From positions 3,172 through 15,175 of the forward strand of contig JADFIX010000009.1 of NCBI GenBank assembly GCA_022566435.1: DNA of 12,004 nucleotides, read 5' to 3'. Positions 1 to 8,032 of the stretch are shown here, in pieces. The translations under genes were made by a program, and so were the position numbers. The notes below the pieces were generated by a model, which ran no database searches, had not been told where the DNA came from, and saw nothing but the letters and a program-made list of their open reading frames with translations. The first letter of the stretch is position 1. Each line of letters opens with the position of its first letter. Source of the DNA: Planctomycetota bacterium (lineage in GTDB: Bacteria; Planctomycetota; Phycisphaerae; UBA1845).

Positions 1-717
1 GTAGACGCCCGCACCGCCTGGTTCGTTAAAGATCAGTCGTCCGATGCGCACACCCTCACCGTTGGCACCGCCGAGATCTTCGAGTCGCGTTTGCTCGGTG
101 ATCAGGGGGCTCAGATCCGCGCCGGATTCGATTCGGCTCGACAACGCACCGAAGAGAAGATTGCCCGGCACGTTGATCACTGCCGTCTGAGCGTCGCTGA
201 CCCGCGTCAGTAAATCGCCCGTATCGCCGACGTAGGCCACGCCACTGAGGACTTCGATGAACGGTCGGTCGGTCGTGTCCCGTCCGGCAAAGATGAAACG
301 ACCGTCGAACTGCCGATTGCCGACGAGTTGTAATTGATGTCGAATCGCGGCAATGAGCTCGGCATCGGCCTCTCGTTCCGCCGCACTGGTCAGATTGCTG
401 ACGTTCTGGCTGGCGAGCGTTTGCGCCTCGATCAGCAGGCTGTTGATTTCCGTGACCGCGCTGTCCGCCGCCGCAAGAACATTGTCCCCATGTGAGACAT
501 TGGCCATGAATTGGGATTGGCGCGCCAGCATGTGTGTGAGATCCATGACCCGGGAGGAGGCGACCGGGTCGTCACTCGGCGAAATGAAGCGTTGCCCGCT
601 GGCGATACGGGTTTGCGTGCTCAGCAGCTCGAGCTGGTTGCGCCGTAGCGAACTGGTGACGAAGCTGGTTCGCATCGACTGACTTACGCGCGACAGATTC
701 ACGGGGTTGATCGCCAT
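1..717 (-). CDS. flgL: Flagellar hook-associated protein 3 FlgL (3' end outside window)
   Basis: FlgL is the second hook-filament junction protein, placed between FlgK and flagellin outside the cell. The frame is open from an ATG at 715-717 to the left edge (239 codons). Against a usual length near 300, perhaps a fifth or more of the C-terminus is missing. The N-terminus starts MAINPVNLSRVSQSMRTSF and continues with a coiled D0/D1 region holding ASGQRFISPSDDPVAS, the flagellin-type signature typical of FlgL. Further on, GNRQFDGRFIFAGRDTTDRPF matches the family's 'F.G.kyiFgG..T...Pf' stretch near residue 120. The gene follows flgK by 40 nt, and the ribosome site is weak (GGAT about 11 nt upstream). 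The order flgN-flgK-flgL is the usual one, since FlgN escorts both junction proteins. Identification is strong; only the 3' end is unknown. Confidence 0.95.
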   Translation of the reverse strand, partial: MAINPVNLSRVSQSMRTSFVTSSLRRNQLELLSTQTRIASGQRFISPSDDPVASSRVMDLTHMLARQSQFMANVSHGDNVLAAADSAVTEINSLLIEAQTLASQNVSNLTSAAEREADAELIAAIRHQLQLVGNRQFDGRFIFAGRDTTDRPFIEVLSGVAYVGDTGDLLTRVSDAQTAVINVPGNLLFGALSSRIESGADLSPLITEQTRLEDLGGANGEGVRIGRLIFNEPGGAGVY

Positions 718-757
718 AATTACGTATATCCGTACGTCGTGATCTCGGGTTCGCTAT

Positions 758-2488
758 CTACCGAATCAACAAAATCAGTTCGTCAAGCATTCTGCTCACG
801 GAGCTGATGTACCGCGACGCGCCTTGAAAGGCACGTTCGAACTTCAACAGTGAAATCGCTTCTTCATCAAGATTGACGCCGCTGATGCTCCCTTTTTGAG
901 CGTTCAAAGAAGCGAGAATCGCGGATGAGGATTCTTCGGCCTCGATGGATGCCCGGGTGGTGACCGCCACGGCGTTGACGATCGAACGATAGAAATCGGG
1001 AATCGTAGATCCCCCTAAAGACGCGCTGCCTACGATGTCAATCCCCGCGATTCGTCCCGCATTGCTACCTTCGCCCGGTAGGCTGACGGCCGACGCCGCG
1101 ATCAGCAGTGACTGCTCGAGGATTGTTTGGTTGACGGCCATGTTGCGGGCGTCGCTGCCGGTAAAGAAAGTATTGACGCCCAGCGCGGTCAGCACGCCGG
1201 ACGAATCCGTTCGTGCCTGCTGGCCGTCGTAACCGAACACGAAGGAAAGGCCGTCGTCGGCCTCGAAGGCAATTCGATTGTCGCTTGTGACGGACGCCGT
1301 AAGGCCCTCCACCTGGGCATTGATGTCGCTGACCAGTGATTCGAGCGTCGTATTACCGCCGGGCGAGCCCACGACCACGTTGATCTGGAAGGCGACGGGC
1401 GTTTTGGTGAGTTCGTCGATCACCGTGATGTAGAAGCTGCCGTCCTGGACGGCGCTCGCAAGACCGGTTGCCGGATCGGTCAGCCCGGCATTGGTGGCCA
1501 AGACGTTGACCGCACCGGTCAACGACTCATATCCCACGAATCCCTGGCCGTCGGCGTGCACGCGATTGACTTCCGCGATAATCGCCGCCGCCAATTGGTC
1601 GATCGAGTCGATTCGTCCGAATGCGTGGACGTCGCGACTACTGATCAGTCCGGCCAACTGTCCGCCGGTGATATCGATCTGCTGGTTGGTGTCCGCGAAT
1701 CTGGCGGTCGTGTGATTAAACGTGCCGTCGCTTTGGGTGACGGCGATGAGACCCCGAACGAAGTTGCCCTGGATCAGCGCCTCACTGCCGATATACACAT
1801 TCAGCGCGCCGTTCGGTTGCTCACGTACGGTGACGTCGAAGATTTGACTCAGCTCACGAAGAAGCGTGTCTCGCTGGTCGCGTAGACCGGTCGCCTGGCT
1901 TCTCGTACCGGCCTCGGCCACCGTAATTTCCTCATTGAGCCTGGCGATCCTACCGGCAATATTGTCCGCCGATTCGACCAGCCCCACAATCTGCCCGTCG
2001 ATATCGTCGCCCACATCGATCAACGCGGTACGAGCGGTCAGCAAGGCGCCGGCCAGTTGCGTGCCGGCGGCGAGGACGAGTTCACGTGTGGCGGTATCGT
2101 CGGGTCGGTTTTGGAGATCTTCAAAACTGTTGAAGAAGTTCGTGAGTCGCGACCCAATGTCGGCGCCGCTCAAATCGCTGAAAGTCTGTTCGATTCGCAG
2201 CAAGGCGGCGCGCTGCGCGTCGTTTGCTTGCACGCTTCCAATGGCCAAGCGGACCCGACTCTCCAGGGCTTCGTCGATATTTCGTTGGATGCCGCTCAAG
2301 GCGACCCCCGCGCCCGGCTTGAGATTGCCGGTAAGTGTATCACCCTGTAACGGACTGAGCTGCGGCGACAGTCGGGTGTAGTTTTCGGTTCCGGCGCTGC
2401 TGATATTATTACCGATGACCTGCAGGGCGCCCTGGTATCCGAGCAACGCGGTTCGACCGATATGTAATGCCGAGTTCAGGAGTCCCAT
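758..2488 (-). CDS. flgK: Flagellar hook-associated protein 1 FlgK
   Basis: FlgK is the first hook-filament junction protein, exported through the flagellar type III apparatus and assembled on the hook tip. The protein has 576 residues. The N-terminal D0 segment carries ALQVIGNNISSAGTENYTR (about 21-39), the rod/hook-family signature with FlgK wording. The C-terminal helix contains SGVNLDEEAISLLKFERAFQ (about 537-556), nearly diagnostic for FlgK. Residues 350-445 form an inserted module (SFYITVIDELTKTPVAFQIN, later LGVNTFFTGSDA). I know similar modules from long FlgK proteins of planctomycetes and deltaproteobacteria. There is no signal peptide, as expected for type III export. The start is ATG with TAGGA about 5 nt upstream. 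It lies 6 nt after the flgN stop, supporting coupled expression of chaperone and client. Confidence 0.97.
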   Translation of the reverse strand: MGLLNSALHIGRTALLGYQGALQVIGNNISSAGTENYTRLSPQLSPLQGDTLTGNLKPGAGVALSGIQRNIDEALESRVRLAIGSVQANDAQRAALLRIEQTFSDLSGADIGSRLTNFFNSFEDLQNRPDDTATRELVLAAGTQLAGALLTARTALIDVGDDIDGQIVGLVESADNIAGRIARLNEEITVAEAGTRSQATGLRDQRDTLLRELSQIFDVTVREQPNGALNVYIGSEALIQGNFVRGLIAVTQSDGTFNHTTARFADTNQQIDITGGQLAGLISSRDVHAFGRIDSIDQLAAAIIAEVNRVHADGQGFVGYESLTGAVNVLATNAGLTDPATGLASAVQDGSFYITVIDELTKTPVAFQINVVVGSPGGNTTLESLVSDINAQVEGLTASVTSDNRIAFEADDGLSFVFGYDGQQARTDSSGVLTALGVNTFFTGSDARNMAVNQTILEQSLLIAASAVSLPGEGSNAGRIAGIDIVGSASLGGSTIPDFYRSIVNAVAVTTRASIEAEESSSAILASLNAQKGSISGVNLDEEAISLLKFERAFQGASRYISSVSRMLDELILLIR

Positions 2489-2494
2489 TGTGTC

Positions 2495-3022
2495 CTATCC
2501 CATTGCGTCGAAAAGACGCGTTTCCGTATTCGACACCAGCATGCCCGTACGCGAGTATCCGACTGGTTCTCCGTCGTCCGGTCGAACGGAGGCGAACACC
2601 CATTTCAGGTGGGTGACGACCTGGCGGGCAATCTCACCGGCCACGCGATTGGCCGCCGCCACGCGGGTCATACAGCTTCGCAAGCGATCGCCGGCGTCGC
2701 CTAGGATCGATTGCCACGCTGTCGGAATTCGAGCGCCTAGCTGTTTGAGCGAAACGGATCGCGCGGATCGCGCGGGCAACTTGAAGTCCTCACCGATCAG
2801 GTCCATCAACTGGCGTCGTAGTCCTTCCCGTTCACCGATCTGGACGACGATGGATTGTTCTTGTTCACCGAATTCACGCATGCCCTCGATGTCCGCGCGC
2901 TTCATGGCGTCGATCTTTCGGCGGATGACGCCTAGTAGATCTTCGTGTAGCGCGGACAAGCGATTCAGCAGCTTGATCAGATCATCGATTCGCCGGTGTG
3001 CGTTCTCACTCATTGGGTTCAT
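2495..3022 (-). CDS. flgN: FlgN-like flagellar export chaperone for FlgK/FlgL
   Basis: Probable cytosolic chaperone that binds the C-terminal helices of FlgK and FlgL and delivers them to the export gate. The 175-residue protein is mainly helical. The N-terminal heptad-rich part has RRIDDLIKLLNRLSALHEDL, then EQEQSIVVQIGEREGLRRQL (about residues 53-72), the pattern of the FlgN family, which is weakly conserved in sequence. The assignment rests on this pattern plus position directly before flgK and flgL. The first ATG overlaps the flgJ stop as ATGA. A strong AAGGAGGAGG touches this ATG, while a second in-frame ATG (3011-3013, giving MSENAHRR) has AGGAGG at an ideal 9 nt. The true start may therefore be 3013, shortening the protein by three residues. 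It is slightly longer than many FlgN proteins (about 140-160 residues). Confidence 0.82.
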   Translation of the reverse strand: MNPMSENAHRRIDDLIKLLNRLSALHEDLLGVIRRKIDAMKRADIEGMREFGEQEQSIVVQIGEREGLRRQLMDLIGEDFKLPARSARSVSLKQLGARIPTAWQSILGDAGDRLRSCMTRVAAANRVAGEIARQVVTHLKWVFASVRPDDGEPVGYSRTGMLVSNTETRLFDAMG

Positions 3023-3339
3023 CCTCCTCCTTGTAGTCGCGACCGCGTGATGTTGGCTTGCTGGTTTTCCAGGTGACGATAGAGTGATTCAGCCAGCGGG
3101 TTCTGCTTCGCGGCACCCAGCCGTTCCGCGAAAATGCCGTGAAGCTGGGCGGCGAAGATGTCTTCTCCACGGCCTCCATGGCCGTACTCACCCTTCAAGA
3201 CGCTCTCTCGCATGGAACGCAGCATCGTGCCGTAGAAGATCCTTCCGGCGATTTTGCCGGACACCTCGCGCAACTGTGCCAAACCCCGCCCAATGGCCGG
3301 ATCGACGCTCTTCGCATGATCTATGGCGGTGGCGGACAT
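3019..3339 (-). CDS. flgJ: FlgJ-type rod-binding protein, muramidase domain absent
   Basis: A 106-residue protein matching the N-terminal rod-binding domain of FlgJ, which caps the growing rod in the periplasm. Visible family features are the GKIAGRIFYGTMLRSMRESV helix (about 28-47), a Gly-rich turn, and EDIFAAQLHGIFAERLGA, which corresponds to the 'm.e.mldqqla..la' helix of FlgJ. The glucosaminidase/muramidase half of enterobacterial FlgJ is missing. Single-domain forms are common outside gammaproteobacteria, so peptidoglycan opening would need another enzyme. The start is ATG at 3337-3339, with GAAGGA 5 nt upstream embedded in the last flgI codons. The gap to the flgI stop is 2 nt, and the stop overlaps the flgN start (ATGA). 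Position between flgI and flgN supports the call. Confidence 0.9.
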   Translation of the reverse strand: MSATAIDHAKSVDPAIGRGLAQLREVSGKIAGRIFYGTMLRSMRESVLKGEYGHGGRGEDIFAAQLHGIFAERLGAAKQNPLAESLYRHLENQQANITRSRLQGGG

Positions 3340-3341
3340 AC

Positions 3342-4478
3342 TTATCCTTCGTATAGAATCCGCGCGTGCAGCTTTCCGGCGCGGTGAATTTCTTCCAAGA
3401 TGGCCACTCGGTCCTTGAACGGTACCTTCAATCGATTGAGGGCCTGCAGGAGGTCCTGCACGTTGGGTAGTCGGTTTGCCGGATCATCCAGCGCCACGAA
3501 GTCGTGTTGTTCGAACGCAGCCGGCGGCAGGGTGCTACCATCGGGCAACGGGTTCGCGACCGTGATCGTCATGCCAAGTTGCGAAACGACAACGTCTGAA
3601 ATACGCGTGTCGCCCGTGACGACGATCGTGTTGGTCTTACGGTTGATGGTGACCCGGGCCTCGTTTGATTCCATCAGAATGGGTGTGACCTGGACGTCGC
3701 GAATCCACGATGCCGGATCGCTTCGCTGATGCACCGGGAGCAGCACGGCGATGCTCTTGCTGTCGAGGGCCAAGGCGACACGCTCGACTTCGGCGGAAAT
3801 GCTCAGTTCCTTGTCGACGGCTTGGGCGACGGCAGCGGCCATCGGCCAACCCGCGTGTACGCCGTCGAGCACCAGCGTAATGTAGGTTTCGTTCGGTTTG
3901 ATCCAGGGACTGCGGTGTCCGGACGCACGGAGTTCGGATCCGGTGGTAATGACGGTCATTAACACATCCTGTTCCATGCGGGCGCCGCCTCGGACCACAC
4001 CCGCCGTCGGCGTCTTTTCCGTGACCGTGATCGTGCCTTGGGCAAATCCGAACAGACCCTTCACCGTCCGATCGTGATAAATGAGCGGCGTCGACAATAG
4101 GCGACCGCCGGCCAGGCTCTTGGCGGCATGCGCCGTGACGTGGACATCGATTAATTCGCCCTCCCGCGCCCCGTGCTCCGGGATAATCGCCTCGAGGGTG
4201 ACAATGGCGACGTTTTTGGCCGCCTGGACATCGTCCAACGATTCAATCGCCACGCCGAATCGCGCCATCATACGCGCCAGGGCGTTCATGGTCGGCAAGT
4301 ACTTTCCGCCGTCGCCGGTTCCATTCAGGCCGGTGACAAGTCCCTGACCCACAAGAACGTTGGTCCCTTGTCCTTGGAGGTGAGTGATGTCGCCGACCCG
4401 CGCCTGGGGAATCTGGCCTGCGACAGGTGCGACCACCGTTACCGTGGTGATTAGCGATAATAGAAATAGACGATTCAT
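3342..4478 (-). CDS. flgI: Flagellar P-ring protein precursor FlgI
   Basis: FlgI forms the periplasmic P ring around the rod in the peptidoglycan layer. The protein has 378 residues, the normal size for the family. Residues 1-21 are a Sec signal peptide (MNRLFLLSLITTVTVVAPVAG). The mature protein shows canonical FlgI blocks: ARVGDITHLQGQGTNVLVGQ (about 26-45), GLVTGLNGTGDGGKYLPTM, a KNVAIVTLEAIIP stretch, and GELIDVHVTAHAAKSLAGG. Near the C-terminus is a QDLLQALNRLKVPFKDRVAI block, where FlgI usually has a variant of 'l..aLn.lgvsp.dlIaIlq.i..aGaL.a'. Translation starts 1 nt after the flgH stop, with GAGG about 11 nt upstream. The gene sits directly after flgA and flgH, so all ring components are made together. 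I see no oddities. Confidence 0.97.
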   Translation of the reverse strand: MNRLFLLSLITTVTVVAPVAGQIPQARVGDITHLQGQGTNVLVGQGLVTGLNGTGDGGKYLPTMNALARMMARFGVAIESLDDVQAAKNVAIVTLEAIIPEHGAREGELIDVHVTAHAAKSLAGGRLLSTPLIYHDRTVKGLFGFAQGTITVTEKTPTAGVVRGGARMEQDVLMTVITTGSELRASGHRSPWIKPNETYITLVLDGVHAGWPMAAAVAQAVDKELSISAEVERVALALDSKSIAVLLPVHQRSDPASWIRDVQVTPILMESNEARVTINRKTNTIVVTGDTRISDVVVSQLGMTITVANPLPDGSTLPPAAFEQHDFVALDDPANRLPNVQDLLQALNRLKVPFKDRVAILEEIHRAGKLHARILYEG

Positions 4479-4479
4479 G

Positions 4480-5196
4480 CTAAAAAGGCCTCAGGAGATC
4501 GAGGAGTTTGGGAATCCATCCACGGGCGGCGATCGAACGCAGTGCACCCTCGTTGTGGATAACCACGTTCTTGTCCGCGACCTGTGTGCTGAGAATCGTG
4601 TTGTCCGCGGTAACGTCTTCTTTGCGGCACGTGCCGGTGAACGTGATCCGGCTGATCTCTTCATCATGGGCGAAGCGGGCGCGGGCTTCCAGCACCAGCA
4701 GGCCGTTGGGCTTCACATCGATAATCTTCCCTGTGAGACGCGTGGTGTACCTATCTTCGCGTGAGGTGTCGCCTTCGTTCTTGGTTTGCTGATCGAACCG
4801 GTACTCGATGTTGGGCTTGCCGCGTTGAAACGCCGACGCCCCGATGCCGCCATCAGTGAAATCGATAAAGGCATCGAGTTCGCTCTTGATCTTCCATCTA
4901 CGTTTTCGTTCCAGATCGGCCTCCGCCTCGAAACTGCGGCGTTCGCGAACGATGATCGTGATGAGATCACCCGGTGCGTATGTCTTGGGCAGGCGAGGTC
5001 TCGACGCCGTCCATGCGTATTGCTCGTAGACTAAATTGCGCTCGACAAGCTGGGACTCGCGCGTAGGCGGGGGGATAACTTTTCCCACCTCGGACTGCCT
5101 CTTCTTGGCACCGAGCGATGAGGTTTGCGCCCAAGAGGCTTGGCCGAGCGTGGTGCTCGCGAGAAACACAACCAACACACACCCTTGCTTTCTCAT
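4480..5196 (-). CDS. flgH: Flagellar L-ring protein FlgH, apparently without lipobox
   Basis: FlgH forms the L ring, the outer-membrane bushing of the flagellar rod. The protein has 238 residues. The C-terminal half is diagnostic: TTRLTGKIIDVKPNGLLVLE (151-170), then DVTADNTILSTQVADKNVVI (194-213) and GWIPKLLDLLRPF at the end, matching the family 'eDI..dNtV.Stqiadari......Gwl.r.l....Pf'. APGDLITIIVRE (74-85) is the conserved strand near the N-terminus. Most FlgH proteins are lipoproteins with an L-x-x-C lipobox. Here residues 1-23 look like an ordinary Sec signal peptide (…LGQASWA|Q), and the only nearby Cys is residue 6, before the hydrophobic core. The start is supported by GAGGG 7 nt upstream and a 4-nt ATGA overlap with flgA. 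Confidence 0.95.
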   Translation of the reverse strand: MRKQGCVLVVFLASTTLGQASWAQTSSLGAKKRQSEVGKVIPPPTRESQLVERNLVYEQYAWTASRPRLPKTYAPGDLITIIVRERRSFEAEADLERKRRWKIKSELDAFIDFTDGGIGASAFQRGKPNIEYRFDQQTKNEGDTSREDRYTTRLTGKIIDVKPNGLLVLEARARFAHDEEISRITFTGTCRKEDVTADNTILSTQVADKNVVIHNEGALRSIAARGWIPKLLDLLRPF

Positions 5197-6362
5197 GATC
5201 CAGCCCTCGTCGCCACTTGCTGGTGAATGATCGGCAATCGCACTTCCGCCATCTCGACACGACCCGGACCCACGACCACTGCGTCGTATTCCACGTGTCT
5301 GTCGCTCAGGGAACGGATGCGTACGACCTCACCCAGCAATCCGGTTCCGGCGGCTTTGGCGGTCGTCACGACGCGCACGCCACCGATGGCGGCGGAGATC
5401 GTCACCAACTCACCTCGCTTGACCAATGGTACTTCCTCCAATAGCGAGGGCTCCAGGATCGCACCGATCGAGATGAATCGTTTGGCCCGTTGTCCGATCG
5501 CCAAAGCGACATCGTCCAGCCCCTTTCCGTCGAGGCGGGCGACAATCGTGGATACCAGATGAACGTCGGACGGGCGAATGGTGGCGCGGTGGTTGATCGA
5601 TTTCCGGGCCGCGACGACACGCCGTGTCATCGTCACCTGTACGATGAGTGAGACCGTCTGGACGACCCGTGTGCCGGCAAGGACGTCGACTTCGACGGAT
5701 GTCAAGCCCAGCGGCATTCCCTTGCGCCGTCGAATGGAAAAAGTGTATTCCGGGCCTGCGAGGTCGAGTACCTGTTCGCTTGCCCGGTCGAAAACGACGT
5801 TCGCCGTCCCGCCGTAACGCTTCAGATCGTTATTGAAATAATCGAGAATCGTTTGCCGAAGCGTCGAATCGTTTCTTATGCCTGCGGCGCTGCCCGCTCC
5901 GGCGGTCGATCGGTCAATCGATTCGCCCCTTCCATTGGGACGTTTGCCCTGCGATTCCGTAGCACCTTGCCGTTCGGGCCGGGGAATTGGATTGGCCGGA
6001 CGGGTGACCTCGCAAACAGCGCCGCCGCAGAGGGTCACGGTGGCCATGTTCAGGCCGCCCGCGGATAGGGCGGAACGAATCATGTCCATGTGGATGATTC
6101 GCGTGCCGCCCGCGGGGGGCGAATCGGTCACGATCCACTCGGAAAGTGACCGCACCGCTTCTTCGCTGAAGCCTTGAAAGTCGCACACATCGTCCATGCG
6201 AACAAAGTCATCGACGACGACGGCCGCCGGCCAAACACGAATCGTGCCGGCATGGGCGTTCATACCGGCGAGCGCTGCGAGTGCGAGCCCACACGCGATG
6301 CTCACCCTCACATGGTGTGGGCCGTCAAAACGCTGCGTCTTTTCGTAATCCTTGCGTATCAT
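5193..6362 (-). CDS. flgA: P-ring assembly chaperone FlgA (SAF domain, enlarged)
   Basis: FlgA is a periplasmic chaperone needed for FlgI to assemble into the P ring. The protein has 389 residues, whereas classical FlgA has about 220-240. Residues 17-38 form a signal peptide (core IACGLALAALAGMNA). Residues 40-120 resemble a FlgA-type N-terminal domain (VRMDDVCDF, then a PPAGG turn). Residues 121-165 are a Pro/Gly/Ser/Arg-rich linker. The region 166-247 is a further beta-rich domain. From 248, RRVVAARKSINHRATIRPSD opens the SAF domain, followed by IGQRAKRFISIGAIL and a C-terminal beta domain (GELVTISAAIGGVRVVTTAKA) typical of FlgA. The start is ATG with AGGA 7 nt upstream. It lies after the operon's largest gap (79 nt behind flgG), and the stop overlaps flgH as ATGA. 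Confidence 0.92.
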   Translation of the reverse strand: MIRKDYEKTQRFDGPHHVRVSIACGLALAALAGMNAHAGTIRVWPAAVVVDDFVRMDDVCDFQGFSEEAVRSLSEWIVTDSPPAGGTRIIHMDMIRSALSAGGLNMATVTLCGGAVCEVTRPANPIPRPERQGATESQGKRPNGRGESIDRSTAGAGSAAGIRNDSTLRQTILDYFNNDLKRYGGTANVVFDRASEQVLDLAGPEYTFSIRRRKGMPLGLTSVEVDVLAGTRVVQTVSLIVQVTMTRRVVAARKSINHRATIRPSDVHLVSTIVARLDGKGLDDVALAIGQRAKRFISIGAILEPSLLEEVPLVKRGELVTISAAIGGVRVVTTAKAAGTGLLGEVVRIRSLSDRHVEYDAVVVGPGRVEMAEVRLPIIHQQVATRAGS

Positions 6363-6441
6363 GTTTGCATCCTGCGAGGTCGTGAAATCCTCTGGAGTCT
6401 CTGACGGGCGATGTCTCGCCTACGTCACATCATTCCGTTCG

Positions 6442-7251
6442 TTAGAACCTTCTCAAGTTTGAAACGACCCTAAGCGACTCGTCCGCGCTCTGGATCGACT
6501 GACTGTTCAGCTCGAATGCCCGCTGCGTGGTGATCAGATTGATCAATTCACGAACGGGATCGACGTTGCTCATTTCCAACTGTCCTTGGTTGATCGCCCC
6601 GAGACCGTCCGTTTGCGGCGTACCCGGCACCGCCGTACCCGAGGCGTCCGTCTCGACATAGAGATTTCGTCCGATCTGCTTGAGACCCTCCGGGTTGATG
6701 AAACGGGCCAACTCGATCTGGCCGATCGTGTTCAACGTGCTCGACCCTTCCTGTCGTACGCGCACCTCTCCGTTGCGACCGACAGTGAGTTGAATGAAGT
6801 CATCCGGTACGGATATTGGCGGTTCGATCGGAGAGCCGTCGCTATTGCCCATCACGATATTACCTTCCGCGTTCACCGTGAAGTTGCCGGCGCGGCTATA
6901 GGCGATGGTCTCGGCGCCGTCTTCCACGGTCAGCACTTGAAAGAAGCCCGTGCCCTCAATGGCCCAGTCGAAGGGTCTGTCGGTCGTGTCCACCGCACCC
7001 GCCGAAAAATTCAACTGCGTATTGGAAACCTTGACGCCCGTGCCCACCAAGATGCCTAGTGGAATCGGTTCATCTTGGGCGTTCGGGATGCCCGGCTCTC
7101 GCTTGACCTGATAGAGCAGGTCCTCGAAATTGACGCGAGACCGTTTGAATCCCTGGGTGTTGATATTCGCGAGGTTGTTGGCGACGACGTTGAGCTTCTC
7201 GTCGAGTGCCCTCATTCCCGAGGCGGCTGCGTGTAGTGCCGTGATTGCCAT
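6442..7251 (-). CDS. flgG: Flagellar distal rod protein FlgG
   Basis: FlgG builds the distal rod crossing the periplasm through the P and L rings. At 269 residues it has the usual length. The N-terminal rod signature is AASGMRALDEKLNVVANNLA followed by NINTQGFKRSRVNFEDLLYQ, which is FlgG-like in its F-E-D-L-Y-Q ending. The central domain has the DRPFDWAIEGTGFFQV block (FlgG 'l.vaI.G.GFFqV') and YSRAGNFTVNAEGNIV. The C-terminal helix ELINLITTQRAFELNSQSIQ is the conserved rod/hook ending. There is no signal peptide, as expected for type III export. AGGAA stands about 9 nt before the ATG. It follows flgF by 13 nt. The protein is the closer of the two rod paralogs here to canonical FlgG. Confidence 0.96.
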   Translation of the reverse strand: MAITALHAAASGMRALDEKLNVVANNLANINTQGFKRSRVNFEDLLYQVKREPGIPNAQDEPIPLGILVGTGVKVSNTQLNFSAGAVDTTDRPFDWAIEGTGFFQVLTVEDGAETIAYSRAGNFTVNAEGNIVMGNSDGSPIEPPISVPDDFIQLTVGRNGEVRVRQEGSSTLNTIGQIELARFINPEGLKQIGRNLYVETDASGTAVPGTPQTDGLGAINQGQLEMSNVDPVRELINLITTQRAFELNSQSIQSADESLRVVSNLRRF

Positions 7252-7264
7252 CGTTTATCGGTTC

Positions 7265-8032
7265 CTATGCCACTCTTGCAATTCGAGAAACGGCCTGTGC
7301 CGACATCTGGTCTTGGAGTTGGATCATCGTGGCGTTGAGCTGATACGCTCGCGATACCGCGATCAAAGAAGCGAGCCCCTTCATGACATCGAAATTCGAT
7401 GACTCACGCGAACCTTCCACCAGATTGGTCTCGACGGGGCTCATGGGCGTATCGACGGGCTCGAAAAGGTTTTCGCCTACCTTACGGAGTCGTGTCAGGT
7501 CTTCCGGCTTCGCCATTCCAAGCACGGCAATGACTTCTTCACCTTCTCGAACGGTGCCGTCGGACCGGATCGAGGCGGGTTTGCCATCTTCGCTGAGAAC
7601 GATCGGGGATCCGTCGTCGCCGAGCACCCGCCAGCGTCCGTCACCTGCCGCCAATACCAACTCGCCCCTCTTGTTTCGGGCAAATTCGCCGTCGCGCGTG
7701 TAGCGGGTCACGTCGCCGTTGCTGACCGTGAAGAATCCTTCGCCCTGAATGGCGACGTCCAACGGCCGATCGGTGCGTACGATTGGTCCCTGTGCGAAAC
7801 TGATAAACGAGGGTCGAACGTGAACCCCACCTGAAAGACCCGCAAGCCCCGGCGCCGACAATCCCGGTGCGGTCGGGTTTTCCCGAGATTCGATGGAACG
7901 CTGGGTGAATATGGCGAGGTCGTGTTTGAATCCCGTCGTATCGGCGTTCGCCACGTTGTTTGTGAGAACCGCCTGACGGTGATCGTTCAATTTCATGCCC
8001 GCCGCAGATAGCCAAATTCCGTATGTGCTCAT
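7265..8032 (-). CDS. flgF: Flagellar rod protein FlgF (FlgF/FlgG family)
   Basis: Proximal rod protein of the FlgF/FlgG family, first gene of the flagellar block. I chose the ATG at 8030-8032 (255 residues, MSTYGIWLSAAGMKL). It places the conserved N-terminal helix at residue 1, whereas an in-frame start at 8164 would add 44 unrelated residues. The signature LTNNVANADTTGFKHDLAIF covers about 23-42. The block IVRTDRPLDVAIQGEGFFTV is the family core, followed by RYTRDGEF. The C-terminal helix is GLASLIAVSRAYQLNATMIQ. It is shorter and more diverged than the downstream FlgG, with a Gly/Pro-rich loop near 52-70, which fits FlgF. FlgG duplicates are hard to separate by eye, so the exact rod position is less certain than the family. 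The ribosome site is weak (GAG at about -10). Confidence 0.88.
   Translation of the reverse strand: MSTYGIWLSAAGMKLNDHRQAVLTNNVANADTTGFKHDLAIFTQRSIESRENPTAPGLSAPGLAGLSGGVHVRPSFISFAQGPIVRTDRPLDVAIQGEGFFTVSNGDVTRYTRDGEFARNKRGELVLAAGDGRWRVLGDDGSPIVLSEDGKPASIRSDGTVREGEEVIAVLGMAKPEDLTRLRKVGENLFEPVDTPMSPVETNLVEGSRESSNFDVMKGLASLIAVSRAYQLNATMIQLQDQMSAQAVSRIARVA

Noticed and set aside
2415..3050. 211-codon plus-strand open frame opposite flgN
   Set aside because: It is antisense to a gene fixed by ATGA overlap and ribosome site; its Ser/Arg-rich composition is typical of a shadow frame.
3264..3284. TTTGGCAC inside flgJ as a sigma-54 -24 box
   Set aside because: The following TTGC is three bases too close, and the site lies within coding sequence with coupled neighbours.
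6407..6420. Small hairpin GGCGA/TCGCC between flgG and flgA
   Set aside because: The stem is only 5 bp and no T-run follows, so neither terminator nor attenuator can be supported.
7252..7262. CCGATAA resembling a sigma-28 -10 element before flgG
   Set aside because: There is no TAAA element at the proper distance and the sequence overlaps the flgG ribosome site and leader.
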